NCBI GenBank assembly: GCA_913063125.1
Contig: CAJXZM010000032.1
Span: 1-44,100 of the forward strand
Origin: an uncultured Gammaproteobacteria bacterium
GTDB lineage: Bacteria; Pseudomonadota; Gammaproteobacteria; Pseudomonadales; Ketobacteraceae
Direction: 5' to 3'
Length of the DNA stretch: 44,100 nt
A program made the translations under genes and the position numbers. Each line of letters opens with the position of its first letter. Within the stretch, counting starts at the first letter, position 1. Under the pieces are notes generated by a model, which saw only the letters and a list, made by a program, of their open reading frames with translations, was not told the DNA's origin and ran no database searches. Positions 35,235 through 43,210 of this stretch are shown piece after piece.

Positions 35235-35861
35235 CTAAATACTGAGCGTGTCAACGATAAAATCTGACAGTTGCTTAAGCCGTTTGTCGATAGGGTAATT
35301 TTCATCGACAGCCCATTTCATCATTGTTGTGGAAATAACCCCCATCGACATTTCAGCCAGAAAGTCAGTATCATAATGAGAACTAACATCTCCACGCTTT
35401 TGCCCCGCGCGATATACGGTCTCAAACATGGACGTAAGGCCGCTAAGCATATTCATATTGCTTTTATCGCTAGGGTCCCCAGCCATACTTTGGCGAATTA
35501 AGTCTCGCTCCAATCCGTCATACCGACTAAATTGCTGCTTAGTCATTTCAAAAAATGACCTAATGTAATCTTGTGTTGACTGGTTTTCTGCGAGAAAAAG
35601 AGAGGTGAAGCTGGTCGCCGCATTAAGCCAAAGTTTTTCTGCAAGCGCCTTGATCAGGTCATTCTTAGACGGGTAATAACTATAAAACGTTGGCCGAGAG
35701 ACCTCTGCTTGTTCACAAATCTCTTCTAACGTCGTCGCATCACAACCATTTTTTTCGAATAGCTGTATCGATGCCTCCATGATTTTTTCACGAAATTCCT
35801 GCTTACGTTGTTCTCGTCGCGTGGTGGCTGGGGCGGTTTCTTGCCAAAAAGGTATAGTCAT
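35235..35861 (-). CDS. TetR-family transcriptional regulator
   Basis: A 208-residue one-component repressor. The N-terminal HTH (about 22-68) reads REKIMEASIQLFEKNGCDA, then TTLEEICEQAEVSRPTFYSY with the family's YxYYPSKNDLI; the C-terminal domain is helical and would bind a hydrophobic ligand. Its ATG overlaps the stop of the upstream small gene (ATGA), so the two are translationally coupled. Matching palindromes upstream of its operon and the VOC gene make it the probable regulator of both, and of the divergent exporter. Confidence 0.93.
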   Translation of the reverse strand: MTIPFWQETAPATTRREQRKQEFREKIMEASIQLFEKNGCDATTLEEICEQAEVSRPTFYSYYPSKNDLIKALAEKLWLNAATSFTSLFLAENQSTQDYIRSFFEMTKQQFSRYDGLERDLIRQSMAGDPSDKSNMNMLSGLTSMFETVYRAGQKRGDVSSHYDTDFLAEMSMGVISTTMMKWAVDENYPIDKRLKQLSDFIVDTLSI

Positions 35862-36163
35862 GAATGTCCTTCAATTTTTCCCGATGAAAACATGGTGAAC
35901 CCAGAAATAAGCGGTGTAGATTTATTCATATCGTCTTGAACAACGCAGATCTCTGCGTGCACCCATACAGAGTTGACAGCATTATGGTCATTACGGATCG
36001 AAATGTACATTGAGTAAGGCTTCCCGTCCGGCCCTGTTAGTGCAATATCCGTAGCTTTGCCGCTACGTGTACGCAAAGCCTCATAACCCAATGCAACCAG
36101 CTCATCAATATATAGCCACTGCATTTTCGCCATTATGTATTTGTTATTCTTGTGTGTTCCCAT
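35858..36163 (-). CDS. Small protein of unknown function, coupled to tetR
   Basis: A 101-residue protein with no signal peptide or membrane segment. It is mixed alpha/beta in appearance (WLYIDELVALGYEALRTRSG, then a strand-rich part with PYSMYISIRNDH and SVWVHAEICVV). I do not recognise a family. The first ATG has AGGTGG about nine bases upstream; ATG codons at 11 and 14 are alternatives. It is first in a two-gene operon with the TetR gene (4-bp ATGA overlap), so it may be a partner or modulator of the regulator. Confidence 0.7.
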   Translation of the reverse strand: MGTHKNNKYIMAKMQWLYIDELVALGYEALRTRSGKATDIALTGPDGKPYSMYISIRNDHNAVNSVWVHAEICVVQDDMNKSTPLISGFTMFSSGKIEGHS

Positions 36164-36209
36164 ACTGATTAACCACCTAATGTGCGCATATTGCTATCGA
36201 ACAAATTAT

Positions 36210-36255
36210 CTTTACACTCGGTAAGTTATTTTATAGTCTCTTTACTAACGTAAAG
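36210..36255. promoter_or_regulatory. TetR-type operators and promoter in the divergent tetR/exporter region
   Basis: CTTTAC-TAAC-GTAAAG at 36240-36255 is identical in its arms to the palindrome at 35058. A looser site CTTTAC-ACTCG-GTAAG lies at 36210-36225. TTTACA (36211-36216) with TATAGT (36232-36237) could be the + strand promoter for the exporter, at 15-bp spacing. Both divergent transcripts would be covered by a bound repressor. Confidence 0.6.
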
Positions 36256-36307
36256 CAATCAAGGTTAATAGAACACCACATGCTGAGTAAACAATGCAGG
36301 GCTATGA

Positions 36308-38653
36308 ATGAATAGGTTTGAACAGACTATGAAGGCGCTTGAACAAGGCTACCTTGCAGTTTCTGCCAACGTTATTAATCACCCGGTGAAGTGGGTCTTC
36401 GGATGGATCCTTGTGGCTGTGATCCTACTGGGAAGCCTTGCAGTAGATACCAAGCAATTTAGCGAGTTTCAATACCACAGTGGGCCCTACCTATATTTTA
36501 CCGATGACAATACTGACTTTCAGACACTTCAACAAATGGAAAGTCGATATGCACCAGACACTTCGTTAATCTTCGTGTTTACGCCTAATGAAGGCGATAT
36601 TTTTACGATAGAATCACTCAGTGCCATCGAAGAGATTACCGAAATTGCCTGGACATTACCTTATGTCAGCCGGGTAGACTCTATCAGCAACTTCCAACAC
36701 ACAGAAGTCACTGGTGATACTTTATCCACAGATCACCTCTACACCCATGCCGATAGGTTATCTAACGAAGATATTCAAAAAATAAAACATATTGCACTCA
36801 ATGAAAAGGCACTCTTACGCCAAACCCTATCAGAATCAGGCCATGTTGCAGCCATCATTGCCACAGTACGCATTGATGAAGAACAAACTCAAGCACTAGA
36901 TATCATGCCTCTTGCAAACAAGGCTGCAGATAAACTACGGTTAAAATACCCTGGTGGAAAGATCATGTTTCTCGGCGATGTACCCATTGCTGCAGCAACC
37001 AATACCGCAACGCTAGACACTTTCACAGAAACCTCCCCTATCGCCATGGCGCTGGTACTTATTTGTTTAATCATTTTATTGCGCAACATCTATAGCATTT
37101 TAGTGACTCAGCTAATTATTGTTCTTTCCATTGGGCTGGCCTTTTGTATATTTATGCTTTCAGGTTACATGTTGTCTCCCATATCTGCGGGAGCCTCCCC
37201 CATCATCCTCACCCTCGCCGTTGCGGATTGTGTGCATATACTTGTTACCTACCAGCAGCAATGCAGCCTAAATAAAGACAAAAAAGAAGCAATGATGGAA
37301 AGTTTACGTCTAAATTTTTCTCCGATATGGCTTACAAGTATTACAACAGGCATCGGATTCTTAATGATGAATTTCGCCGAGTCGCCTCCATTTCATGACC
37401 TTGGCAATGCAGTTTTTATCGGTGTTATGCTCGGTTTTTTCCTTTCAGTATCATTGCTACCAGCTATTATGATGTTATTACCAAAACCAAACTATCAGTT
37501 TGGTAATAGCCAAATTCGTTACATGAAAAACCTTGCTCACTTTACGATTAAGCAACGAAAGAAATTATTATGGGGCATGAGTGTTAGTGTCGTGTTACTG
37601 ATTAGCTTTATTCCACTGAATCGGGTTAACGATATTCTGACAGAATACTTTGATGAGAGTTTTGAGGTCCGGCGCGCTTTAGATTTTTATGTGTCCAACA
37701 TGGGAGGGTTGCAGCGACTTCAATTTGTTGTTCCAGCACAAGGAACCGGTGGCATCACCGAACCTGAATACCTTAAGCACCTCGATAAATTGATTCAATG
37801 GATTGAAGCACAACCAAAAATTTCTCATGCCCGAAGCTTTGTAGATGTCGTTAAGCGATTAAACAAAAGTCTACATGAAGGAGATCAAGCTTATTATGCT
37901 ATACCCGACAATCGTGAACTTATCGCACAATACATTCTTCTGTACGAGCTTGGTCTGCCTTTCGGGCTCGGTCTCGATACCCAAGTAGATATGAACAAGT
38001 CCGAAACAAAATTGGAAATTGTATTTAAACGCATACATTCTGACGAAATTGTTACCCTACGTAATGAAATACACCAATGGATACGAGCGAACTGGCCCGG
38101 TTATATGCAAGCCTCAGCCACCGGCATGGACTCGCTATTCAGTGACATAACCTTTGCCAATGTTCACTCCATGATCATTGGCACAATCATCGCCTTAACA
38201 TTAGTCTCTGCCTTACTCATCGTGTCTTTGGGTTCCGTTCGTTATGGTTTACTCAGCTTACTCCCGAATTTACTGCCTGCTGCAATGACATTTGGTGTAT
38301 GGGGAATTATCTCTGGTGAAGTTGGGTTAGTAGTATCGATCATCGCCTGCATGACCCTGGGTATCATTATTGATGATACCGTACACTTTCTTAGCAAATA
38401 TGTCCGTGCCAAGCGAGAGCAAAACCTCAATACCGAGCAGGCGGTGACATTTGCTTTTGAAACAGTCGGTATTGCCCTAATTGCAACCTCAATAATTCTG
38501 GTGGCCAATTTTGGCGTCATGGGTTTTAGCCATTATTACCCTAATGCTGCGACCGGAATCCTAACATCGATGACAATCACCTTTGCACTGGTGGTTCACT
38601 TTCTTTTCTTTGTCCCGCTATTGTTGACGATTGATGCAAAACACGACAAATAA
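36308..38653 (+). CDS. MMPL/RND-superfamily exporter (COG1033 type), copy 2
   Basis: A 781-residue inner-membrane transporter, paralogous to the one at 24407. TM1 is at about 29-46, the first helix block at about 238-400, the second half from about 420. Functional acidic positions are AVADCVHILVTYQQQ in the first half and LGIIIDDTVHFLSKY in the second. Start ATG at 36308 follows CAGGG. It is divergent from the tetR operon with palindromic operators between, so it is probably the efflux arm of that regulon. Substrates in this group are lipids or hydrophobic compounds; no adaptor is next to it. Confidence 0.92.
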   Translation: MNRFEQTMKALEQGYLAVSANVINHPVKWVFGWILVAVILLGSLAVDTKQFSEFQYHSGPYLYFTDDNTDFQTLQQMESRYAPDTSLIFVFTPNEGDIFTIESLSAIEEITEIAWTLPYVSRVDSISNFQHTEVTGDTLSTDHLYTHADRLSNEDIQKIKHIALNEKALLRQTLSESGHVAAIIATVRIDEEQTQALDIMPLANKAADKLRLKYPGGKIMFLGDVPIAAATNTATLDTFTETSPIAMALVLICLIILLRNIYSILVTQLIIVLSIGLAFCIFMLSGYMLSPISAGASPIILTLAVADCVHILVTYQQQCSLNKDKKEAMMESLRLNFSPIWLTSITTGIGFLMMNFAESPPFHDLGNAVFIGVMLGFFLSVSLLPAIMMLLPKPNYQFGNSQIRYMKNLAHFTIKQRKKLLWGMSVSVVLLISFIPLNRVNDILTEYFDESFEVRRALDFYVSNMGGLQRLQFVVPAQGTGGITEPEYLKHLDKLIQWIEAQPKISHARSFVDVVKRLNKSLHEGDQAYYAIPDNRELIAQYILLYELGLPFGLGLDTQVDMNKSETKLEIVFKRIHSDEIVTLRNEIHQWIRANWPGYMQASATGMDSLFSDITFANVHSMIIGTIIALTLVSALLIVSLGSVRYGLLSLLPNLLPAAMTFGVWGIISGEVGLVVSIIACMTLGIIIDDTVHFLSKYVRAKREQNLNTEQAVTFAFETVGIALIATSIILVANFGVMGFSHYYPNAATGILTSMTITFALVVHFLFFVPLLLTIDAKHDK

Positions 38654-38701
38654 AAGGGCTAGGGTGGAAAGAGCGCTACATGCTAACTATTCTTTAGTCA
38701 G

Positions 38702-38782
38702 ATAACACCTGTAGCGAAAGTAACGGGTGTAGCCCTAATAACAAGAGTAACGGAAATAACGTAAGTAGCGGGAGTAACGTTT
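38702..38782 (+). repeat. Nine degenerate 9-bp tandem units before the lnt homologue
   Basis: Units, one after another at exact 9-bp spacing: ATAACACCT, GTAGCGAAA, GTAACGGGT, GTAGCCCTA, ATAACAAGA, GTAACGGAA, ATAACGTAA, GTAGCGGGA, GTAACGTTT. The consensus is RTARCG followed by three free bases. On the + strand the units are in frame with the lnt homologue but cross a stop (TAA at 38762-38764). On the minus strand they read as tripeptides of the form Val/Ala-Thr/Ile-x. Confidence 0.75.
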
Positions 38783-38821
38783 ATTTTAGATCGACTACTT
38801 TGGTTATCTCTATCTATATTA

Positions 38822-40342
38822 TTGATTGCACTCAGTTTTCCTGGCCGTCCGCTGCCTTTGCTGGTGTGCCTGACACTTGCACCCGTAATGATTGCCAGTA
38901 TTAATCTCTCAGCGTTCAAGGCGGCAGCGCTTTACTTTATATGGGCATTACTCTGGTGGTTAGGGGCAATATGGTGGTTAGCACCCGCACTGAGTCGCTT
39001 TGCTCAAGTACCAATGATCTCTAGCGCTCTACTGTTAATCTTAACCTGCGGAGTTCTCGCACTTCCCTATGGCATTGCTGGCTTCTTAACACTCTACTAT
39101 CAGTGGTGGAACAAACCCTTCAACCTCATCAAGATCCCTCTCGCATTTACAGTATGCACCTCGCTAACGCCATCCCTTATACCTGCCTCCCCCGTTAACG
39201 CACTGTATAATTTTCCAATACTTATTCAATTTGCAGATATTGGTGGTGTACCTCTATTAGTATTTTTGTACGCTGCGTTTAATGTAGCCTGCGTAAATGT
39301 TTATCGGCACTTTTCTTTTAATGAAAATCACGCTACCCCGAAGATTTCGAATAGCCGTCTTTTCTACAAACATATCCGCGTTGTATTTCCAGTGTTATTA
39401 ATTCCAAGCCTTGTGCTTAGCTATGGATGGTTTCGTCTACCTGGGACAACACAAAAAAAACCGACTGATAGTAATACGATATCTATTGGCTACATTCAAC
39501 CAAACGCAACTGTCAACGACAAACTATCAACACTTATTCAGCAATCAAAAAAACTCATACCCTTACCATCATCAACCTTACAACGCGAGAAAATTGACCT
39601 TATCGTTTGGCCAGAAGTGCCAACGTCATTCTCTTGGGCAGATAATAACTACGACCGTTACCGAATCAAACGGTATATTAACGACGTTAAGAGCCACCTG
39701 ATCATGGTTTCTGGATATCGTTACGCCAACAGCAAAAATGCATCTGATGGATTTTACAACACTGCCCATTTCATATCACCTGAAGGCATTCAATTATCTC
39801 AATATAACAAACAACACCTTGTGCCATTTTTTGAATACTTGCCTTTCACAAACTCTGCCCCTTGGATCAAACAGTGGTTCCCTGGATCTAAGGATTACCT
39901 TTCAGGAACACACCCGGAAATTTTCGAGTTCAATAACAATCATCGACTCGCCCCTCTTATTTGCTACGAAATATTATTCAGTGACCTCGTTAGAGATTAC
40001 AAAAATCTTGGTGCAACGATCATCATTAACCCAAGCAACGACGGTTGGTTTGGAGTACAAGGTGCATTAAGCCACTTATCTATCGCTATGTTTAGAAGCG
40101 TTGAATATCACATGCCTTTAGTTCGAGTCGGAAATACCGGCATAAGCACAATAATAAACGCTCACGGAGAAATATCTGAAAACGACACTATCCCTATCAA
40201 TAAAGTCGACGGCAATATCGTAAACGTTTCTGCCTCACCTGCCTCAACCATCTATTCATTGTTGGGAAAGTGGATACACCACATAACGGTCCTACTATTC
40301 TTATTACTGCTAGTAATAGAGCGCCCAAGGGATAGAACCTAA
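38822..40342 (+). CDS. lnt: Apolipoprotein N-acyltransferase homologue (Lnt-like)
   Basis: Lnt adds the third acyl chain to lipoproteins in the inner membrane. The C-terminal nitrilase-like domain has the triad in place: Glu in IVWPEVPTSF, Lys in YNKQHLVPFFEYLPF, and Cys in PLICYEILFSDLVRD; NPSNDGWFG follows as in the family. The N-terminal half has about six hydrophobic segments and a last one lies near the C-terminus. No ATG starts this frame: the first usable codon is the TTG at 38822 (506 residues), but the frame is open back to 38765 and the upstream codons (ILDRLLWLSLSILL) read as a membrane helix, so the real start may be a rare codon upstream. Whether it is the essential lnt or a second copy cannot be told here. 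Confidence 0.85.
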   Translation: MIALSFPGRPLPLLVCLTLAPVMIASINLSAFKAAALYFIWALLWWLGAIWWLAPALSRFAQVPMISSALLLILTCGVLALPYGIAGFLTLYYQWWNKPFNLIKIPLAFTVCTSLTPSLIPASPVNALYNFPILIQFADIGGVPLLVFLYAAFNVACVNVYRHFSFNENHATPKISNSRLFYKHIRVVFPVLLIPSLVLSYGWFRLPGTTQKKPTDSNTISIGYIQPNATVNDKLSTLIQQSKKLIPLPSSTLQREKIDLIVWPEVPTSFSWADNNYDRYRIKRYINDVKSHLIMVSGYRYANSKNASDGFYNTAHFISPEGIQLSQYNKQHLVPFFEYLPFTNSAPWIKQWFPGSKDYLSGTHPEIFEFNNNHRLAPLICYEILFSDLVRDYKNLGATIIINPSNDGWFGVQGALSHLSIAMFRSVEYHMPLVRVGNTGISTIINAHGEISENDTIPINKVDGNIVNVSASPASTIYSLLGKWIHHITVLLFLLLLVIERPRDRT

Positions 40343-40721
40343 ATAGCAATTTGGGTTATTCAATTCTGGTATCACGATAGATCATTTTGTACTTAAGCAT
40401 TCATAACGTAAAATTCCATGTTATAAAAACCAGGTCACAAAAAAGAAAAATATAACGACAAGCCTTTGAATAAAATACAGTTTATATCGACTAACAAGTC
40501 ATTTTTTAGATAAAAAGATTAGCACTCCGATTGGAATATCCACTTTATTTAACTTTAGACAAGCTTTTTAGTATGGATTAGATTGCATATGTACTTGAGA
40601 AGAAGTGCACGGCCCAACAGGAATTAGGCCGACATTAGGACACCGCTAAAAGGTGAATGATTTTAGAGATGCCCCATCAACAAGGATCATAAAAGCATTT
40701 AATGAAAACAAGGCTTGATCT
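40343..40721 (+). other. 379-bp gene-free region before the lipase
   Basis: A+T-rich and without a supportable gene apart from a 7-codon leader frame at its end. A short CGGCC/GGCCG dyad lies near 40610-40632. A weak TTAGAC (40555-40560) / TTAGAT (40578-40583) pair at 17-bp spacing might be a promoter. No sigma-54 box (GG-N10-GC) was seen, although some lipase genes use one. Confidence 0.35.
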
Positions 40722-40725
40722 ATGA
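40702..40725 (+). promoter_or_regulatory. Seven-codon leader frame overlapping the lipA start
   Basis: ATG AAA ACA AGG CTT GAT CTA TGA encodes MKTRLDL, and its stop overlaps the lipA ATG (ATGA). The lipase itself begins MKTR, so the two starts share ATGAAAACA. The leader contains the lipA ribosome site (AAGG, eight bases ahead). Whether it is translated is unknown. Confidence 0.35.
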
Positions 40726-41684
40726 AAACACGTACAATAATAACTACAAAAAAAATAGTTACTCGCATCATCTCATTATTCATCTTCCTATCGACTAGTG
40801 TTACAACCGCACTATATGCTTCCGGCGGAGCAAACGATTATGCAGAAACAGAATACCCTATTGTATTAGTCCACGGTTTTTTAGGATTTGACACTATGTT
40901 AGGGGTTATCGATTATTGGTATAAGGTGCCAGCTACGTTAGAAGCAGAAGGTGGTGATGTTCATGTTGCTTTGGTATCACCAACAAATTCACCTGAATTA
41001 CGCGGTGAACAGCTTATCACTCAAATCGAAGACATTTTAGCGATTACCGGTGCTAGCAAAGTAAACTTAATGGGCCACAGCCACGGCTCAACAACGTCTC
41101 GATATGTCGCCTCTGTTCGACCAGACCTCGTTGCATCAGTTACCGGTATTTCCGGTGTTAACAACGGCGTTGAATTTGCCGACGCGATTGCCGCTGGAAA
41201 CCAACAATTACTCGCCAGTATCGTGCCTCTACTATCGGATGTTATTGCCTTTATGAGCGGCAATGATAATCCTAACGATGCGGCTGCTGCTCTGGCGTCA
41301 ATGAACACTGAAAACATGGATGCATTTAATATCGCTCACCCTGGCGGAACCATTGCCAATGACGCATGTGGTGAAGGGGATTATATATACAACGGTATCC
41401 GTTACTACAGCTGGTCAGGGAATTCTCGAAGTACGTTACACCTTACCAATGCTATTGACCTTGCTGACCTTCTGTTTGCCGTGACCGGAATGGAATATAA
41501 CCGTAAAAATGACGGTCTTGTTGCAAGCTGTACATCACACTTAGGCAAAGTTATTCGTGATGACTTCTATTTCAATCACCTAGATTCAACGAATGGTTTA
41601 CTTGGCTTAACAAGCATCCTGGCTCATGACCCTGTTGAAGTGATCATGGACCATGCAAATCGTCTAAAAGGTGAAGGTCTATAA
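40722..41684 (+). CDS. lipA: Secreted triacylglycerol lipase, family I
   Basis: A 320-residue exported lipase of the Pseudomonas/Burkholderia type. A signal peptide fills about residues 1-33 (hydrophobic 16-30, cleavage near LYA-S). The mature part begins before the oxyanion motif VLVHGFLGF. The nucleophile is S120 in GHSHGS, the acid D264 in NDGLV and the histidine H286 in FNHLD; the D-H spacing of 22 equals that of P. aeruginosa LipA. C216 and C270 match its disulfide. Canonical GHSHG/Q-G-G is GHSHGS here. Folding should need the foldase encoded just downstream. Export is expected through Sec and a type II system, not in this window. Confidence 0.96.
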   Translation: MKTRTIITTKKIVTRIISLFIFLSTSVTTALYASGGANDYAETEYPIVLVHGFLGFDTMLGVIDYWYKVPATLEAEGGDVHVALVSPTNSPELRGEQLITQIEDILAITGASKVNLMGHSHGSTTSRYVASVRPDLVASVTGISGVNNGVEFADAIAAGNQQLLASIVPLLSDVIAFMSGNDNPNDAAAALASMNTENMDAFNIAHPGGTIANDACGEGDYIYNGIRYYSWSGNSRSTLHLTNAIDLADLLFAVTGMEYNRKNDGLVASCTSHLGKVIRDDFYFNHLDSTNGLLGLTSILAHDPVEVIMDHANRLKGEGL

Positions 41685-41707
41685 GTTAGCCCTCCCCTCC
41701 CAAAAAA

Positions 41708-41747
41708 TTATGTGTTGTTATCTCCAGTCTGAGATGACAACACATAA
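41708..41747 (+). promoter_or_regulatory. 17-bp hairpin between lipA and lipB
   Basis: Arms 41708-41724 and 41731-41747 pair over 17 positions with one G-T around CAGTCT. The right arm is followed by A5, not T-run, so on the + strand it is not a standard terminator. It lies 25 bp before the foldase start and could stabilise lipA mRNA or lower downstream expression, giving more lipase than foldase. Confidence 0.6.
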
Positions 41748-41771
41748 AAACTCCAGCCAGATTTAGGTTCT

Positions 41772-42812
41772 ATGTCCCAGAAAATAAAAACAGTCCTCAT
41801 CCTACTCATTCTTAGTACATCGATAATATTTTTCATGATCGATAGTCAGAATAATAATGGTCACCCCGCGCAATCAACGACAGACAATATTAAGAGTAAA
41901 AATACAAGCACATCCCTCCCAGCGACGAATACGCTATCAAACACAAAAGTTGATATTTCAGGAAAGATTCTCTCCACCTCAAGCTTTGCAACCCTGCAAG
42001 GAACACGTATACATGGAAATCTGCGTGTCGATGAGAATGGCAATTTAATCATCGATAATGACATCAAAAAATTGCTTCACTATTACTTAAATGTTGAAGG
42101 CGAAATTCCCCGTGAAGAACTCATTAATTTACTTCGCAAAGGCATTGCCGATTATTTACCTCAACCTGCGGAAGGTCAGGCATTAGAAATTCTAACCCAA
42201 TACCTAGCCTACCAAAACGCCTTACAAGCACAAATCAACCAAGGCGAGTACCAACTCCAATCAGGAGGTATTGACGGTTATCGTCAGGCCTTTGAACTCC
42301 GTAACCAATTACGCATCCAGTATCTCGGCGCTGAAGTCGCCGACGCATTCTTTGCTGAAGAAGAAGCGTATGACTTATACACTGTTACCCGCCTAGAGCT
42401 TTCCAGCGATACATCACTTACTGACGCAGAACGCACAGCGCAACTCAGCGTATTAGAAGAACAGCTGCCAGAGCAATACCTCAACGTACGAAAGAAACAG
42501 CAAAATCGAATTGCTATCAACGAAGAGATAAGCGCACTAAAAGAAAATAACGCGAGTATCTACGAACTCCAAGATACGTGGGCTCAGCATTATGGAGCGG
42601 AAGCTGCTCAGCGCCTGGTGACCTTAGAAGTTAAAAGACAAGAATGGAAAAGTCGCTATGATGCCTATAGCCAGCAGCGCCAATCATTACAATCTATGGA
42701 TCTAGATGACAACACATTTGAATCACAACTTAACGCACTAAAAGAATCTCTATTCACCGAGGCTGAGCAAAAACGTATTCAAGCTTTGGACAAAATAAAT
42801 GAAGATGGTTAA
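41772..42812 (+). CDS. lipB: Lipase-specific foldase (LipB/LifO)
   Basis: A 346-residue inner-membrane-anchored chaperone that folds the lipase in the periplasm. It has an N-terminal anchor (about 7-22), a Ser/Thr/Asn-rich linker (about 25-65), then the family block ATLQGTRIHGNLRVDENGNL (73-92) and a long helical domain with Glu/Gln/Arg repeats. The signature that I know as RxxFDYxLSAxGE is KKLLHYYLNVEGE here (residues 99-111), so several conserved positions differ. It starts 87 bp after lipA on the same strand. Confidence 0.9.
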   Translation: MSQKIKTVLILLILSTSIIFFMIDSQNNNGHPAQSTTDNIKSKNTSTSLPATNTLSNTKVDISGKILSTSSFATLQGTRIHGNLRVDENGNLIIDNDIKKLLHYYLNVEGEIPREELINLLRKGIADYLPQPAEGQALEILTQYLAYQNALQAQINQGEYQLQSGGIDGYRQAFELRNQLRIQYLGAEVADAFFAEEEAYDLYTVTRLELSSDTSLTDAERTAQLSVLEEQLPEQYLNVRKKQQNRIAINEEISALKENNASIYELQDTWAQHYGAEAAQRLVTLEVKRQEWKSRYDAYSQQRQSLQSMDLDDNTFESQLNALKESLFTEAEQKRIQALDKINEDG

Positions 42813-42873
42813 TCCCCCCTCTGTAGGTTGATAATAAAGTATCATCTTATAAAATCGGACATTAGAAATGCGC

Positions 42874-42924
42874 CGCTAACACAGCCCGAAGGGAGATTGT
42901 GCCTGGCCTTGTATGATGTTATTT
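42874..42924 (-). repeat. Possible degenerate attC site after the zinc-ribbon gene
   Basis: On the minus strand AAATAAC (overlapping the stop codon of the neighbouring gene) and GTTAGCG stand at the ends of a 51-bp segment with an inner AAGG/CCTT pair. R'' and R' share TAAC/GTTA. Neither fits RYYYAAC/GTTRRRY fully, so this is a weak call that depends on the two better sites nearby. Confidence 0.3.
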
Positions 42925-43198
42925 AGAACCAATGCTTATTCATTCGTTGCAAAAACTCTTCTGTGATTGGATACCCTGACTCGGTTCCAATAATGGAGTC
43001 AATTGAACACTTTGGACATAAAGCTGTTTGGCCAACAGGCTCAGCACCAATTTCAGGCGCAACTTTGTCACACCACTGCGTGATATCGGTGGGCTTGAAT
43101 GTAGTCATGCAATAAAAGCAACCACATAGATCAGACTTGAGTATCTGCTCTCTATGCCGGATTGATAGTTTGTGCGCTGCTATGTGATCTTCGTTCAT
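42923..43198 (-). CDS. Small zinc-ribbon protein, probable gene cassette
   Basis: A 91-residue cytoplasmic protein with two Cys clusters, CGCFYC (C25, C27, C30) and CPKC (C60, C63), and the C-terminal GYPITEEFLQRMNKHWF typical of a small family usually annotated only as cytoplasmic protein. The ATG at 43198 is chosen; a TTG six codons upstream (43216) is also in frame and lies within the attC-like core GTTGAAT. Its position, starting at the core of one attC-like site and ending at the start of another, is how integron cassettes are arranged. Function unknown. Confidence 0.82.
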   Translation of the reverse strand: MNEDHIAAHKLSIRHREQILKSDLCGCFYCMTTFKPTDITQWCDKVAPEIGAEPVGQTALCPKCSIDSIIGTESGYPITEEFLQRMNKHWF

Positions 43199-43210
43199 AA
43201 TTTCTTGTAC

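Noticed and set aside
38698-38919. Minus-strand frame reading the 9-bp repeat as Val/Ala-Thr/Ile-x tripeptides
   Set aside because: It starts inside the lnt homologue without a ribosome site; the repeat itself is reported as a finding, but I do not call a gene.
40343-40701. Sigma-54 promoter for the lipase
   Set aside because: No GG-N10-GC pair of the right form was found; the closest (TGGATTAGATTGC) has the wrong spacing.
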